DNA from: Calliphora vicina
Lineage: Eukaryota > Arthropoda > Insecta > Diptera > Calliphoridae
Length of the DNA: 64,000 nt
Reading direction: 5' to 3'
Assembly: GCF_958450345.1 (NCBI RefSeq)
Contig: NC_088780.1
Coordinates: 108,140,226 to 108,204,225 of the forward strand
Shown: positions 15,801 to 27,800 of the stretch, one piece after another
Position numbering within the stretch: position 1 is the stretch's first letter
Layout: each line of letters opens with the position of its first letter
Translations under genes and position numbers: made by a program
Notes under the pieces: model-generated
The model's input: only the letters and a program-made list of their open reading frames with translations
Databases searched by the model: none
What the model was told of the DNA's origin: nothing

Positions 15801-18800
15801 CTCGATCTGTGATCACTCATATTTCAGACCAAAATTCGATTACTTATATAAAAATTCACAATATCTTAAATTATTATATTTCATTATATATTTCTGACAA
15901 AAATTGATTTTTTATATAAAAACTCAAAATATCTAATTCGCTAATAATTTGGCCAATAAGCGTTTAATCAAGAAAAAGAGCTCGATCTGTGATCACTCAT
16001 ATTTCTGAACAAAAATTGATTTTTTTATATAAAAATTCAAAATATCTAAATTCGCTAATAACTTGGCCAATAAGCGTTTAATCAAGAAAAGGAGCTCGAT
16101 CGGTGATCACTCATTTTACAGACCAAAATTCGATTACTTATATAAAACTCAAAATATGTACATTGATTTAAAATATGCAAGATTTAGGTTTTTGACAACA
16201 GACTTATGTTCTTTGTCTCTCAGTGTATATTTTATTCTATGACCATAAGATTCATTGTACATATATTAAAATCAAATGTAAATCAAACATTTACAACGTC
16301 TGTCGGGTCAGCTAGTAAATAAATATAAATAAATATCTGTTTATGACTATCATATACATGTTCATGTTGAATCATAATTTCATAATATGTATGTTGTTCT
16401 CAGATTCTGATAACTATAATCCTTCATTATAAAAATGGCTATCACAAACATATACTTAATTACTACAATCATACATATAATTGCTTCAATCATACATCAT
16501 GGTTGCCACAATCATATAAATAATTACAGTTAGCATAACATTGTTAAATAAAAACTGGTAAAACTTTTGAAATGGTCATTGTAAACATGTCAAACTCTAT
16601 TTTTTCTCTGTGTGCATATTACACTCATTTTCGTATTATTGGCGGGGAGTATTTGAGTTTAGAACCGTTGCACAGTATGAGGTTTTAACAATTTAGCTTA
16701 TCAAAATACAATTTTTTGTTTGTTCTTTTTTTTAAAGAATTTTAACTAGAATTGATTGATAACATTCCCAACTACAAAGAATTGAATTTTAAAGTAAACA
16801 AATTTACAGTTTTATAAAGTAACAGCACCTGAAACTTCACTGTAATTGCAAACTTTTATAAGACATAAAAGCATGTCAAGGCGCGTAGCTCAATTTTAAA
16901 TGTTTGTAATTTTTTTTTTAAATGCAATATCTTCATGAAATTTTTTCTAGTTTGTAGTTTCATACATTTTTTATTAAAAAAAAATAATAAAATATAAAAC
17001 GAGTGAGCAGAAAAAAAGTTTGAAGTTTTTAAAATATATCTCTTTTCTGAACATATTTTTTGAAATTTGGTATTTTCTAATTGGACATAAAAATTTATGG
17101 ACCAACGAATCATATGCGGGAAGTTGTACTTTACTTCTGAAGCACACCGATTGCTCACCAAAGCTTATGGTGAATGTGTTCCATCCATGAATGTGTTCAG
17201 ACCATCATATTCAACCTGAACTGAATGCAACTAATTTGTTTGAAGTGAGCATTGGACGAAAAACGCCCAGAATGGCAAAGCTCAGCCACGTGTTGCAGTA
17301 AAATGAAGTGGTTGGGAAGTTTTGCTTCATCTGCTGTATAGTCCAGACCATTGGTAGGCGTTCATATTGTTCAGATTACGATGATTTTCGTAAATTTACA
17401 CGTACACAACCCGAATGTAAACAATTGAGAGTAAATATACAAATATTTCAATCAGTTGCTTGATGTTGTTGCGGATATTTTATTTTTTACCCATACATGC
17501 ACACAAATTAATTCTACTCTCCAATAAAACTATGTTCAGAATACAGATGATTTCAAATCACAAAGAAAAAACTTTTGAATATTTCCCATATTTATCCACT
17601 TAATAAACAAACCATTTTTAGACTACCAGTAAAAACCTTAAACAATTCACATTTAAATATTTACCATGCAAAAATATACTCACTATTGACATTCAATTGC
17701 ATGTCACGACGAGCCTCCTCGCCGGTGCGACTTTTAACAATGCAGGTGTACATGCCCTGATCACGATTAGGTTCAACATTCTTGATGACAAGATAACCTC
17801 CCTGTTGGACAGGAGCTAAAGTATAATGGGTATCTGAAAATACAAGAGCAAAAAAAAAAGAATGAAACGGAAACAAAAAAATTACCAATACAACTAAATT
17901 TATTCAAATATAGTACAAGGACAAAGAAAATGATGGGTAAAAATGCACAAACACTCACAGCGAATATTTGAGTGGCTAAAACAAACGTTCAGTGGAAGTA
18001 TTTGTAGTATAAAAGAATGGATGGATGGTTGGTTTGGTTTGCTGTATAAATGAATACGAAAACATTTCCACAATCAAACATTCATATACATGCAGAGAAA
18101 TAAAAAGTATCTTCATCTATTGAAGGCCATGCATGTATATGAATGTCTAAATGTTTAAAGCTGTGTATGTGAAATGTTTGTTTACTTCCCAGCAGTTTTA
18201 GGAGACAGTCCCGAACTAGTGATTTTACCAATTTTTTAGCAATGTTTTTGTAGATCTCGTATAGTAGATTATTTTTAAAAATTTTTGAAATCGGATCGCA
18301 AACAAACAAATTTATACAGCCAATTGACCCTTTTTGATTGCAATGACACTATCAACTAGCTGGATCAAAGTAGTGAAGGTATTGGATTCACATACCGGTT
18401 ACAAAGCGTTTACTTTACTGCCTAACTACTTACTTGATCAGCTACATAACTAGTTATTTTAACAATTGACCACAAATAGTCATCTAAAAAGACATATCAC
18501 AGACAGTCCAATAAACGATTGCTCCTGGTGGCTAAAATAACTACTTTCTAAAGTGCAGTACAAAACAAAAGTTTAAAGTGGCTTCACTATATGTTACTAA
18601 TAGACACTAAATTGACTATTGACTTCATGCTATGTTACATGGAATATCAGTATACTTAAGCAAAAATAAACTGTATGAGTATAACCTTAATTGACACTTA
18701 AGTGGCAATTGTCTTCACGCTAGATTACCTGGAATGTATAAAGTAACCAATTGTCTTCTCTCTGCACTAGAAAGAGCACATTCGTGTCAAATGACCAAAA

Positions 18801-21800
18801 ATATATACTGGAATCAGACAAGTGATAAGACATTAGTGACAGTTACTGTTTATAAGGGATACATTGACTACTTGCTTAACTGCTGGGTTTCTACACTCAT
18901 TCGAGAAGTGAATGTTTGAATGTAAGAGTGGGTGGGTGTTTATATGAATATCTGTAACTGTATACATATTGGCAATTTGTCTTACTTGTTGTCAGTTCAT
19001 GATGTCCTTTCTCCCATCTAATTTGTTCAATGGGATAACCGGAAAATGGACAGTGTACTTTTATATCTTCGCCGGCGACAGCTTTTATTGGTCCAATGGC
19101 TCGCACATATGGAGGTCCTATGGTAAAAAGGACATAAAAAGAGGTTAATAAAAAATTATTTATGTATGCATGTGTATAGGTAGCATGTGTAGGAATGAGT
19201 AGGCATGTTGTCATTTCGTAGTGTTTTTGAACATTTGAAATACTAATTTATGTAACTGTTTTAACAGGATACATTTACTACAAATGTTCGAATTTTGTTA
19301 TTTTTTCGTTTGTCTGATTGTTGTTGCTCTCATCGTTGCTGTTGTAATTTTAGCTTATGTTATACACAAATGACATTTTGACATTTTGTGAACTTTTGCT
19401 CAACACATTAATTAAAAATAAACATTTAAATGTACTTCAGTCAAATGTTTATTGAAAAAACTAAAAAAAAGAAACATAAATAAATGTAGGAATAAATGAA
19501 TAATAAATCAATTGTGTATGAATGTACGTATGTAGGTGTACGATTTGTACATACACACATACAGTGAGTGTCAATACATGGAATTTTTTTTTGAAAACTA
19601 CATATATTCCGTAATTTCAGTTTTCATAAACATGACCTTATATCAACTATGTATATGAAAAATGAATATTTCCAAGATGAATTACTTCTTAGCATTAGCG
19701 AAACAAGGGTACCAGTTCCCTTTCGGATCCTTGCAGAACCCTTTCGGTTCCTTGCAGGTCCGCCACAAAGTAAAATTTTGTAAATAACTTCCTGAAGTCC
19801 TTATTTTCAATATTTAATAAAAAAAACTTTTTCAACAATTTATAGCCTTGGTCCACAAGGGGTTAACAATAAAATATTAAAAAACCTACATCAAAACTTA
19901 ATTTTTGACTTTTTTGAAAAAATTAAAATTATTCGAATAATTCGATTAATTTAAAACGTGTGGTCGAATTATTCGAACTAGTTAAAATCTCTTATTCGTT
20001 TTATTCGAACAAGAGAAAAATCGAATAATTTGAATACCCTAATATGTATATAAAAACTAAAAAAATAAATAGAAAATATATATTCGGTTTCAATAAACAA
20101 TTTGATAATAGCAAAAAAACAGAAAGAAATTCACTTCATACTACATGCTAATTGGAAGCTTAGTTTTCGCAGCAATCTTATCCTTAAATTATTGGTTTAA
20201 ACTATTATTTTTGCCCTTAAAATGTTGTAATAAGCTTTAAATACTGTCACAAAGTAAAATTTTAGTGTTTTCCCCTACTAAATTTAGTTTTTTCAGTCGA
20301 GGTTGTCATTCTCGTTGAATTGCCCATATACGAGTAAATTAGACTATAAATATTGTAAATTTATATGATCATGACCAAACTAAATTCCAAAACTAACTTT
20401 TTAGTAATACGTATAAGAATTTATATCGAGTTTCACGAAAATTACTGCATGTATGAATATTTTTTTCTCAAGTGAAATATTTTTGTCATTTTTTAAAGTG
20501 TTATGTTCGACAAAATGTAAATTCTTCTTTTTTTTTGGTTGTTCATTTTGTAGTTTAATATTAATAAAAGTATAATTGATGTTTTTATTTTAGGTTATTA
20601 TTAGGGGGCGGATTTTCATGCATTTATTATTGGAAAATATGCGCCTAAAATATGCTTCAAAAAAATCAAAATATGACCTAAAAATTTAAAAAATATGCAC
20701 TAAAACTATTCTTAAAATTATTTTTCTTATGAAAAAACGATGGATATATTAATTGTAATATCTTGGTATGAAACTTGTTTAAAGCCATAATCTTTAGAGC
20801 TTCTATATTGTGACTTTCCTTTTAAAATCATCAATATTTTGATCGTGCTGTAAAGTAGCAGCCAACCTTAATTTTTATCTCGTAATAACCCAACAATTAA
20901 GCAATTAGTAAATGTATCTATTATAGACGGAAATTGTTAATAATTTTAGCTGAACTTGGCTGACTCCAATTTATATATTTTGGGTCATTTGACGTGCTAT
21001 TTGTAATGCAGAGAGAAGTCAATTGGTTACTTTATACATCCCATGTAATCTAGCATAAAGACAATTGTCACTTAAGTGTCTCTATGTAATCTATAGTGTA
21101 TTTTATTTGTGTATTGCATTTGTCTCTAAGTTATCCAAAATCACTAGATTACGACAGTCTCGTAAAACTGCTTGGAAATGACTGTCAGGAGCGGTAACAG
21201 TGTATGTGGAGTTACAAAATCTTTCGATAACGAAATCTCTTATAAATCGAATTTGCAATGAAAACAAATTTGAATGTTTTTCGATACATTTAATGAATTC
21301 ACTTAAAAAAACTAAAGTTTTTTGAAGAACATTTTTTTGAAATGATAATTTTCAATTACTGATAGAGAAATGAAGAACTTAATGCCAGTTACTCCATGTC
21401 GAAAGAAGTTAGTCGATAACATTTACTGCTATTTCTATAACAAATTCGACAAAAAAATGTTGTCGAAACAATGTATTGCCTATTAACGACAAAAAATTAT
21501 ATTTTTATTAAAAATTGGCAAAATATGCATATAAATATGCATTTTGAAGTAAAATATAACAAAATATGCATTATCAATAAAATATGCAAAAATATGCACT
21601 AACAAATCGATGCCATTTTGCAGCAAAATGTGCGATTCGGATTAATAATTAGTCTACATTGTATTTGGACGTTCGAGAAAAAACATGCATTTGCATATAA
21701 ATCCGCCCCCTAGTTATTATTATTTAATAGTTAAATTTCAATAGAATACAGAAATATTTTTTAACAAATAAATTTCATCTATTTTCTATTTTTAATAATC

Positions 21801-24800
21801 GCAAATCAGCAACTCAAAAGCACAATCTAAAATAAAATATTAGAAAATATATAAAAAAAAATTTAAAAACTTGTGACCCAAAAAAATATTTCCTTAAAAT
21901 TCGCCAATGTCAAATCGGCACAACTATCTTATATATAAATAGGCCACACGTTTTTTTGTGATACACTTTTAAGTATGTTATTGTCCACCAATATTGATGA
22001 AACATATATGGTTTAAAAGGTTTTTTCTCCAGATATGCACAATATAACAAATTATTTCAAAAATAGTTACATTAAAGTGGTAAAAAGCGTTTCAAATGTG
22101 GTCGAATTTCGACCACCAGGCGATCCTAGTATCTATTAACCCTCTAACCGGCAAGGCTGCCATTAGGCGGGGTATGTTAAATGTATGTAATGCTGCTTTA
22201 TTTGCTTATTCCTCCCATTATAACTGTAAATATGTTTAAAGAGACAAACAATTTACTTATTGTGATAAATATGAACGTGCACTTGTCCTTTGTTTATTTT
22301 TATTCCAACTTATTTTTTTTTTATTCAAACAGTAACCTGGTATATTTTTTTATCTCAAAATAAAATTGGCCTGTTAGAGGGTTAAAATATTAAATAGAAT
22401 CAAAAACAATTTTTAAATTTCGTTTAAAAAAATTTTAAAATATAATTTGTTTAAACTTTAAAGCAACAATATTTTTGTTTCTCTCAAAACTTAATCAGTA
22501 ACAATATAAACCAAGGAATTTACAATGCTATGAAAATAGTTTTCAATATCTTAGTTTAATACCTCCTATGTTGCTAAATATTTTGAAAATTATATGATTT
22601 TTTGCTAAATGCCAACCATGACTTTTCGCATTAAATTCAACTCAGATAATTAAAATAATAATCAATTTTTGTTTTCCTCATTTGTAACAAAAACCATGTC
22701 AGTAATTTAATTATGTGTTTTTTTTTTTCTGTAATTTGCATTCTTTTAATTTATTCATTGCACATTAAAGTTCTGCACCAATGTCCTACTTAATGATGTT
22801 TTAAATTTAAATTTAAAGTTATTTATATTTTGTTACTTTTTTTTGCGAATAATTTTCATAAATCGCATTATGCATTATGTTGAAAATATAAATATAAAAA
22901 CAATATGAACAGATGCATATTAATTGCTTTGAACAAATTTTAAATTAAATACAATTTAATTAAAATATTCAAATGGTATGACCATCAAACACACACACAC
23001 ACTGCTAAAAGTACATTCAAATGGGAAAGTGTAAAAGTTTTAAGAGTTTTCCACAATTACAATATAAATAAATAAATTTAATTTATTGTATTACACAAAA
23101 CTAAAGGGTGATTTTAAGCCCGATAGAACTTACGAAAGGGTCAAATATCAAACGAACTGTCTTACTGCGCTCACTTTACATTTATGATCAGTATCTGGCA
23201 AATTATCATGAATAGATTGACGCTTGAACAACGCTACCAAATTTACTTTGAAGATCAGTCATCGATTTGCGCAACTTATAGACGACTTTTTTTATTGCAA
23301 AATTGTGTTCTGCGATCAGACTTATTTTTCTCAAACGGGTTTGTTAATAAAAATTGCCTCATACAAGATACCCTACAGACTTTAATACAGCCAAAAAAAT
23401 TCACTGTTTGGTGCTTATTTCTTCCAAAATTAAGCCGGTTTTCGAGTTACACACACAATATCCAAGGTTGTGCGATTTGACACTTCTCGATTATTTCTTC
23501 TTTTAGATTTCAAGGAGTGCCGGGTGCAATATTGTGACACTAGGCCTAAAAGTTAATTGCTGAAAATTTGAGCCAAATCGGACAACGATTTATGGACGCG
23601 CATCGAGGTCAAATTTCAGATTTAAGCAAAATTTTACTATTTATATGGAATAAATAGGTGAAACTCGTTAACTTTCTGCATTGTTTTCTACAATCTATAA
23701 ATCTACATGATTTATTTGTATTAATAATTATTACATTAAAACATTTTTTTTTGGAAATTAACCCTGTATCTCCTTTGGGTCAAAATGACCCAAAAACTGT
23801 ATTATCGCCAAAATTCAGAAAAAATGCAAATTTTTCAGTTTTTGTAAAAATGTTGCTACTAAATAAATACTTTTGCAATTGAATGCAAAATGTGTACGAA
23901 ATTATCGTTGTAATGAGATATAAACGACAAAATTTGGTTAAAAAATGTTAAAGTTATTAAAACTTCGCCAGACCATTAACGTGTCTCAGGCCACTTGAAC
24001 AAGAAATTTAAGGATAAAAATTAACATATTTCGAGAAAAATTAAAATAAAAGCAAATTTTTATTTAAAATATATCTGTATTTACTTTTGTATGAGTTTTT
24101 GTCTTCGTAGGATACCGTTAACCTATTCGCAGGTATGACCAAAAAAAATAAATTTTTTTAAAGGCTGTTTCGAATCTCCATTTTCAAATTTTTAAAAATT
24201 TTGTTAAACAAATTTCAGAATTTTTTGATCATCACATTGGGATTTATTGAGATTATAAAAGGGAATAAAAATATGAAAAAATTATGTCAATACCTCTTAC
24301 AGTTTTTCCGTACCTGCGATTTCAATTTTGCGATTTTCAAGAAAAACTAATTTTTTGACCATATTTTGGCGAATGAGCCCAATTTCCTTACTGCTATTAA
24401 TTTTAAGTAAAACCTGTTCAGAATATTATAGTCCGGGTAATTTTAAGTATAGTCTGAAACTTTTACTAAAATTGGAAGACGTTAAACCTTAAATCGAGAA
24501 GGTCAAGGTCAAATTTTAAAATTTTTTTTACATCTTTATTAAAGAAATTCAAGCTCAAAAATTTTTAAAGAGGACGATATCTATCCAAATAAATGTTTTG
24601 TAACTCAAGACATAAAATTTTTGATTTTTTCTTAAATTAATTTTTTTTTCGAGAGATTGAAGAAATAGCTATCTAAACTATTTGGGACAAAATTTGCTAA
24701 GAACAATAGGTAATAAGTTACATGGATGAAAAAAACCACCTGTTTGGCCCTCTAACCCCCATTAACACGAAGTCTGGTTATGCCTTAACTAACAGTTATA

Positions 24801-27800
24801 CTGTCGGTTAAAATTATTTTTGTATGAAAACTATCAGTATAACTATTAGTTAAAACATAACCAGACTTCGTGTTACTGGGGGTAACTCAGAGAGTTATTG
24901 ATGATCTTGTCAATAACTCTATGTCTAAACTACTATTCAATAGGACAAACCTGGGTTAAAATTTCATCCAGAACGGAAGACATCGGTTTCAAAAGTTGTG
25001 AAGAAAACCCCCATAAACCCCCCTCAACATCACTTAGAGCGTGCAGAAAATAATTTGTGGATTGTTGAAAAAATATCAGCCATATCCAATCGATTTTCAA
25101 AACGTTTCTTCTGTTTGAAAGGCAAAACATATGTAGCACTAGTTCCTCAAAAGAGAGTCAACTCGCAATTTTTAAATTTTCACTTTTTGCAAAAATTGAT
25201 GTACAGTGGTCATATCTACTCACTGTAAAAAAGCTTATATAATTTTCTCTACACATTCTACAAAAATACAGTTGCATCCGTCTTCAACTTTCATTGTAAT
25301 GTACTTAAAATAGCAATTTGTTTCCTCTGCTGAAAATCTTTAAATTTTGAGTTGACTATCTTTAGAGGAACCATGTAATTTTGTAATAGAAAAATTTGTT
25401 TAAACCAGAGATCGAAAATAACTCGTCCATATACCAAAAAACGCATATTGTGATTTATATTTATGTGATAAAAATAAATCACTGAAAATAACAGTTATAA
25501 AATGGTTTTTATTTAAATGGTTTGGTATGACCTTTATTCGTTTTTGTTGTTTTTTAATGGTTTGGTGTGAGATACACAATTCATTTGTTCTTTATAACTG
25601 TTACTTTTTCTTTTATTTACATACAATAACATATTATTAGTAATTTTTAACAAATTATGGAAATAATATGATAAGTATGAAGTAATGAAGTCTGAGTAAC
25701 AGAAATAAGATTTTTTTTTTAATTTGTTATAAATCTTTTCCCATTTTTCGTTCATAAACTTTGTTCATGTGAAAAAATCCCCCATGTTGGGAAATTTTTA
25801 GATGGAATTTTGTAAACAATAAACATCTGTTACGAACAAAATCAACTATTGTGAATGAAAAGTTCAGGGGAATATCACGATAGCAATTTTCCCTTCGGGG
25901 GAAATGGATATTTCATGGGAACATAAATTTCACATGTTTTTCATGATAGGAGTGATTAAGTGTAGTGAACGAGGAAAACTGTCAGTATTTCCTAACTCTA
26001 AGGCATCCTATAAAAGAGAATGGCTATATGAAAACCCCTGCGTGTTTTTGGTGTAGCTTAGTGATATTATAGAGACAATATCATTCAAATGAAGGAAAGG
26101 GCAACTTACTTAAATAGGACTCTTCTCCATTCACACAATCGGTGTTTGAGTCGTCGTTTTCACACTTTCCGTACTAAACACCTTTTAATATCAATTTCCT
26201 TGGAATACATGTGGGGCTCGGGTATACCTCCCATGGACCATCAAGGAGTAATTTCAGTTTGAAAATGAAAAAGGTCCCCAGAGACCATTTCACCTATCGG
26301 AGAGTTAATCACCCCTATCGGCAATAACATGTGAAATTTTGTTCCCATGAACTATCCATTTCCCTCGAAGGGAAAATTGCTATCGTGAAATTCCCATGCG
26401 TTTTTCATTCACAATAGTTAATTTTGTTCGTAACAGCTGTTTATCGTTTACAAAATTCCATCTAAAAATTTCAAAAAAGGGACATTTTTTCAAGTGAACA
26501 AAGGTTGATGAACGAAAAAAGGAAAAGGGAAAATATTTCATGTGAAATATTGATTCGCGATAGGGTGAATATTTATCTAACAAATCACACTGTGACCCGA
26601 CCCCCACATGTATTCCAAGTAAATTTTATCAAGAATCGTTAAAAAAGGTGATCCTACCAATAGTTTAGTTTCTATTGAGATTTAAAGGTGTTTAAAAGGT
26701 CCGTTGGGACCTTGTACTGAAATTTCAAGAAATCCTTAATAAATACACATTCTTTTGTCTTATTTTATTGTTTGAACACATCACAAACGTGTTCTTTGAA
26801 TTTTAGATACTCTTTGGATTATTTTATTGTGCCTTTCCTTGAAAACATAATAAACTTTCCGTCCCTTTTTGAATTTTTGTTATCTGATTTATGTTTGAAC
26901 ACATTTCAAAGGAGGTCTTTGAATTTACTCTTACTTTTTGTTACATATAAAACTCATAAAAAATTAATAATGTTAATAAATAAATTCTTTTTTCTAAAAT
27001 TTATTATATAATTAGTATAATTGATATAATGTATAATTAGTAAGTAATAATAAAGCAAAACAACAAAAAAAAATGGCGTTTTCATATAAAATTCCACACA
27101 AATAGAAATAGGTCCCTGTGGACCTTGTAAGGCCAACGAATGACTCACTCATCGGAGGGTTAAATGAAGCCTCTAGAAGCTGTATATCCCATTTGGTGGT
27201 GATGCCCGGCGTGTTTAGGTTATAAATAGTTAGGATCACTGTTTCATTTTCAGGATAGTATATTCATATAGACACATTTGCACGTAGACATGCAGGCATG
27301 TATGCCAGTATAAGAACGGATACCGATTTTCATAATTTATGTCTATCATTTTTTTCTTTAACCGACCAAATATTTCCTTTAAACAATGAATGTTTTTTGG
27401 CACTACAGTGCTTTGAACAGAGAAATACTTATGTAAATCAACAAAGATTTTGTGTGTAAATTTCCTTAACTTTAACATACTTGACGAATATTTATCATAA
27501 CAACTAATGCATTTGTTGTCAGCACAAAGCTTTTTGAGCGGAAACACTAACAATTTTGTCATAACGATGTAATATCACTGATAAATGGAGACTATACCTG
27601 ATAACTTTTTCTCCTGACATCAAATTTATCAAGTATGTATAGATTTAGGATATGAGAATGCTGGTCAGCACACGATTTTTTTAAATCTGTATTCAGGTTA
27701 TATTTAATTATTTAACTGTTAATAAAAAACAATAAAAGAATGCATTTGTTTCTCGATCTGTATGAAGTTGTAGATATGAAGTTATTATAATAAATAAATT

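Larger units (their letters stand above)
14597..16617. mobile_element. TIR element split by a Helitron-like insertion
   Basis: Left end ACACCCGGAGAAAAAATA at about 14,597 pairs with TATTTTTTCTCTGTGT near 16,600-16,615. Further inside, 14,672-14,728 (TATGGTTACTGTTATCATTT) pairs with 16,495-16,550 (GGTTGCCACAATCATATAAA) as a reverse complement. The Helitron-like sequence lies between the two arms. Confidence 0.5.
14335..17683 (-). other. Dscam2 intron between Ig6 and Ig7, 3.3 kb
   Basis: Contains a TIR-like element (about 14,597-16,617) split by a Helitron-like insertion (14,740-16,315), and a mariner relic (17,235-17,350). No alternative Ig7 exon was recognised. Confidence 0.65.

Noticed and set aside
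16856..17161. 101-codon minus-strand frame next to the mariner relic
   Set aside because: I tried to read it as mariner transposase but found none of the family motifs; the real mariner fragment is on the plus strand at 17,235-17,350.
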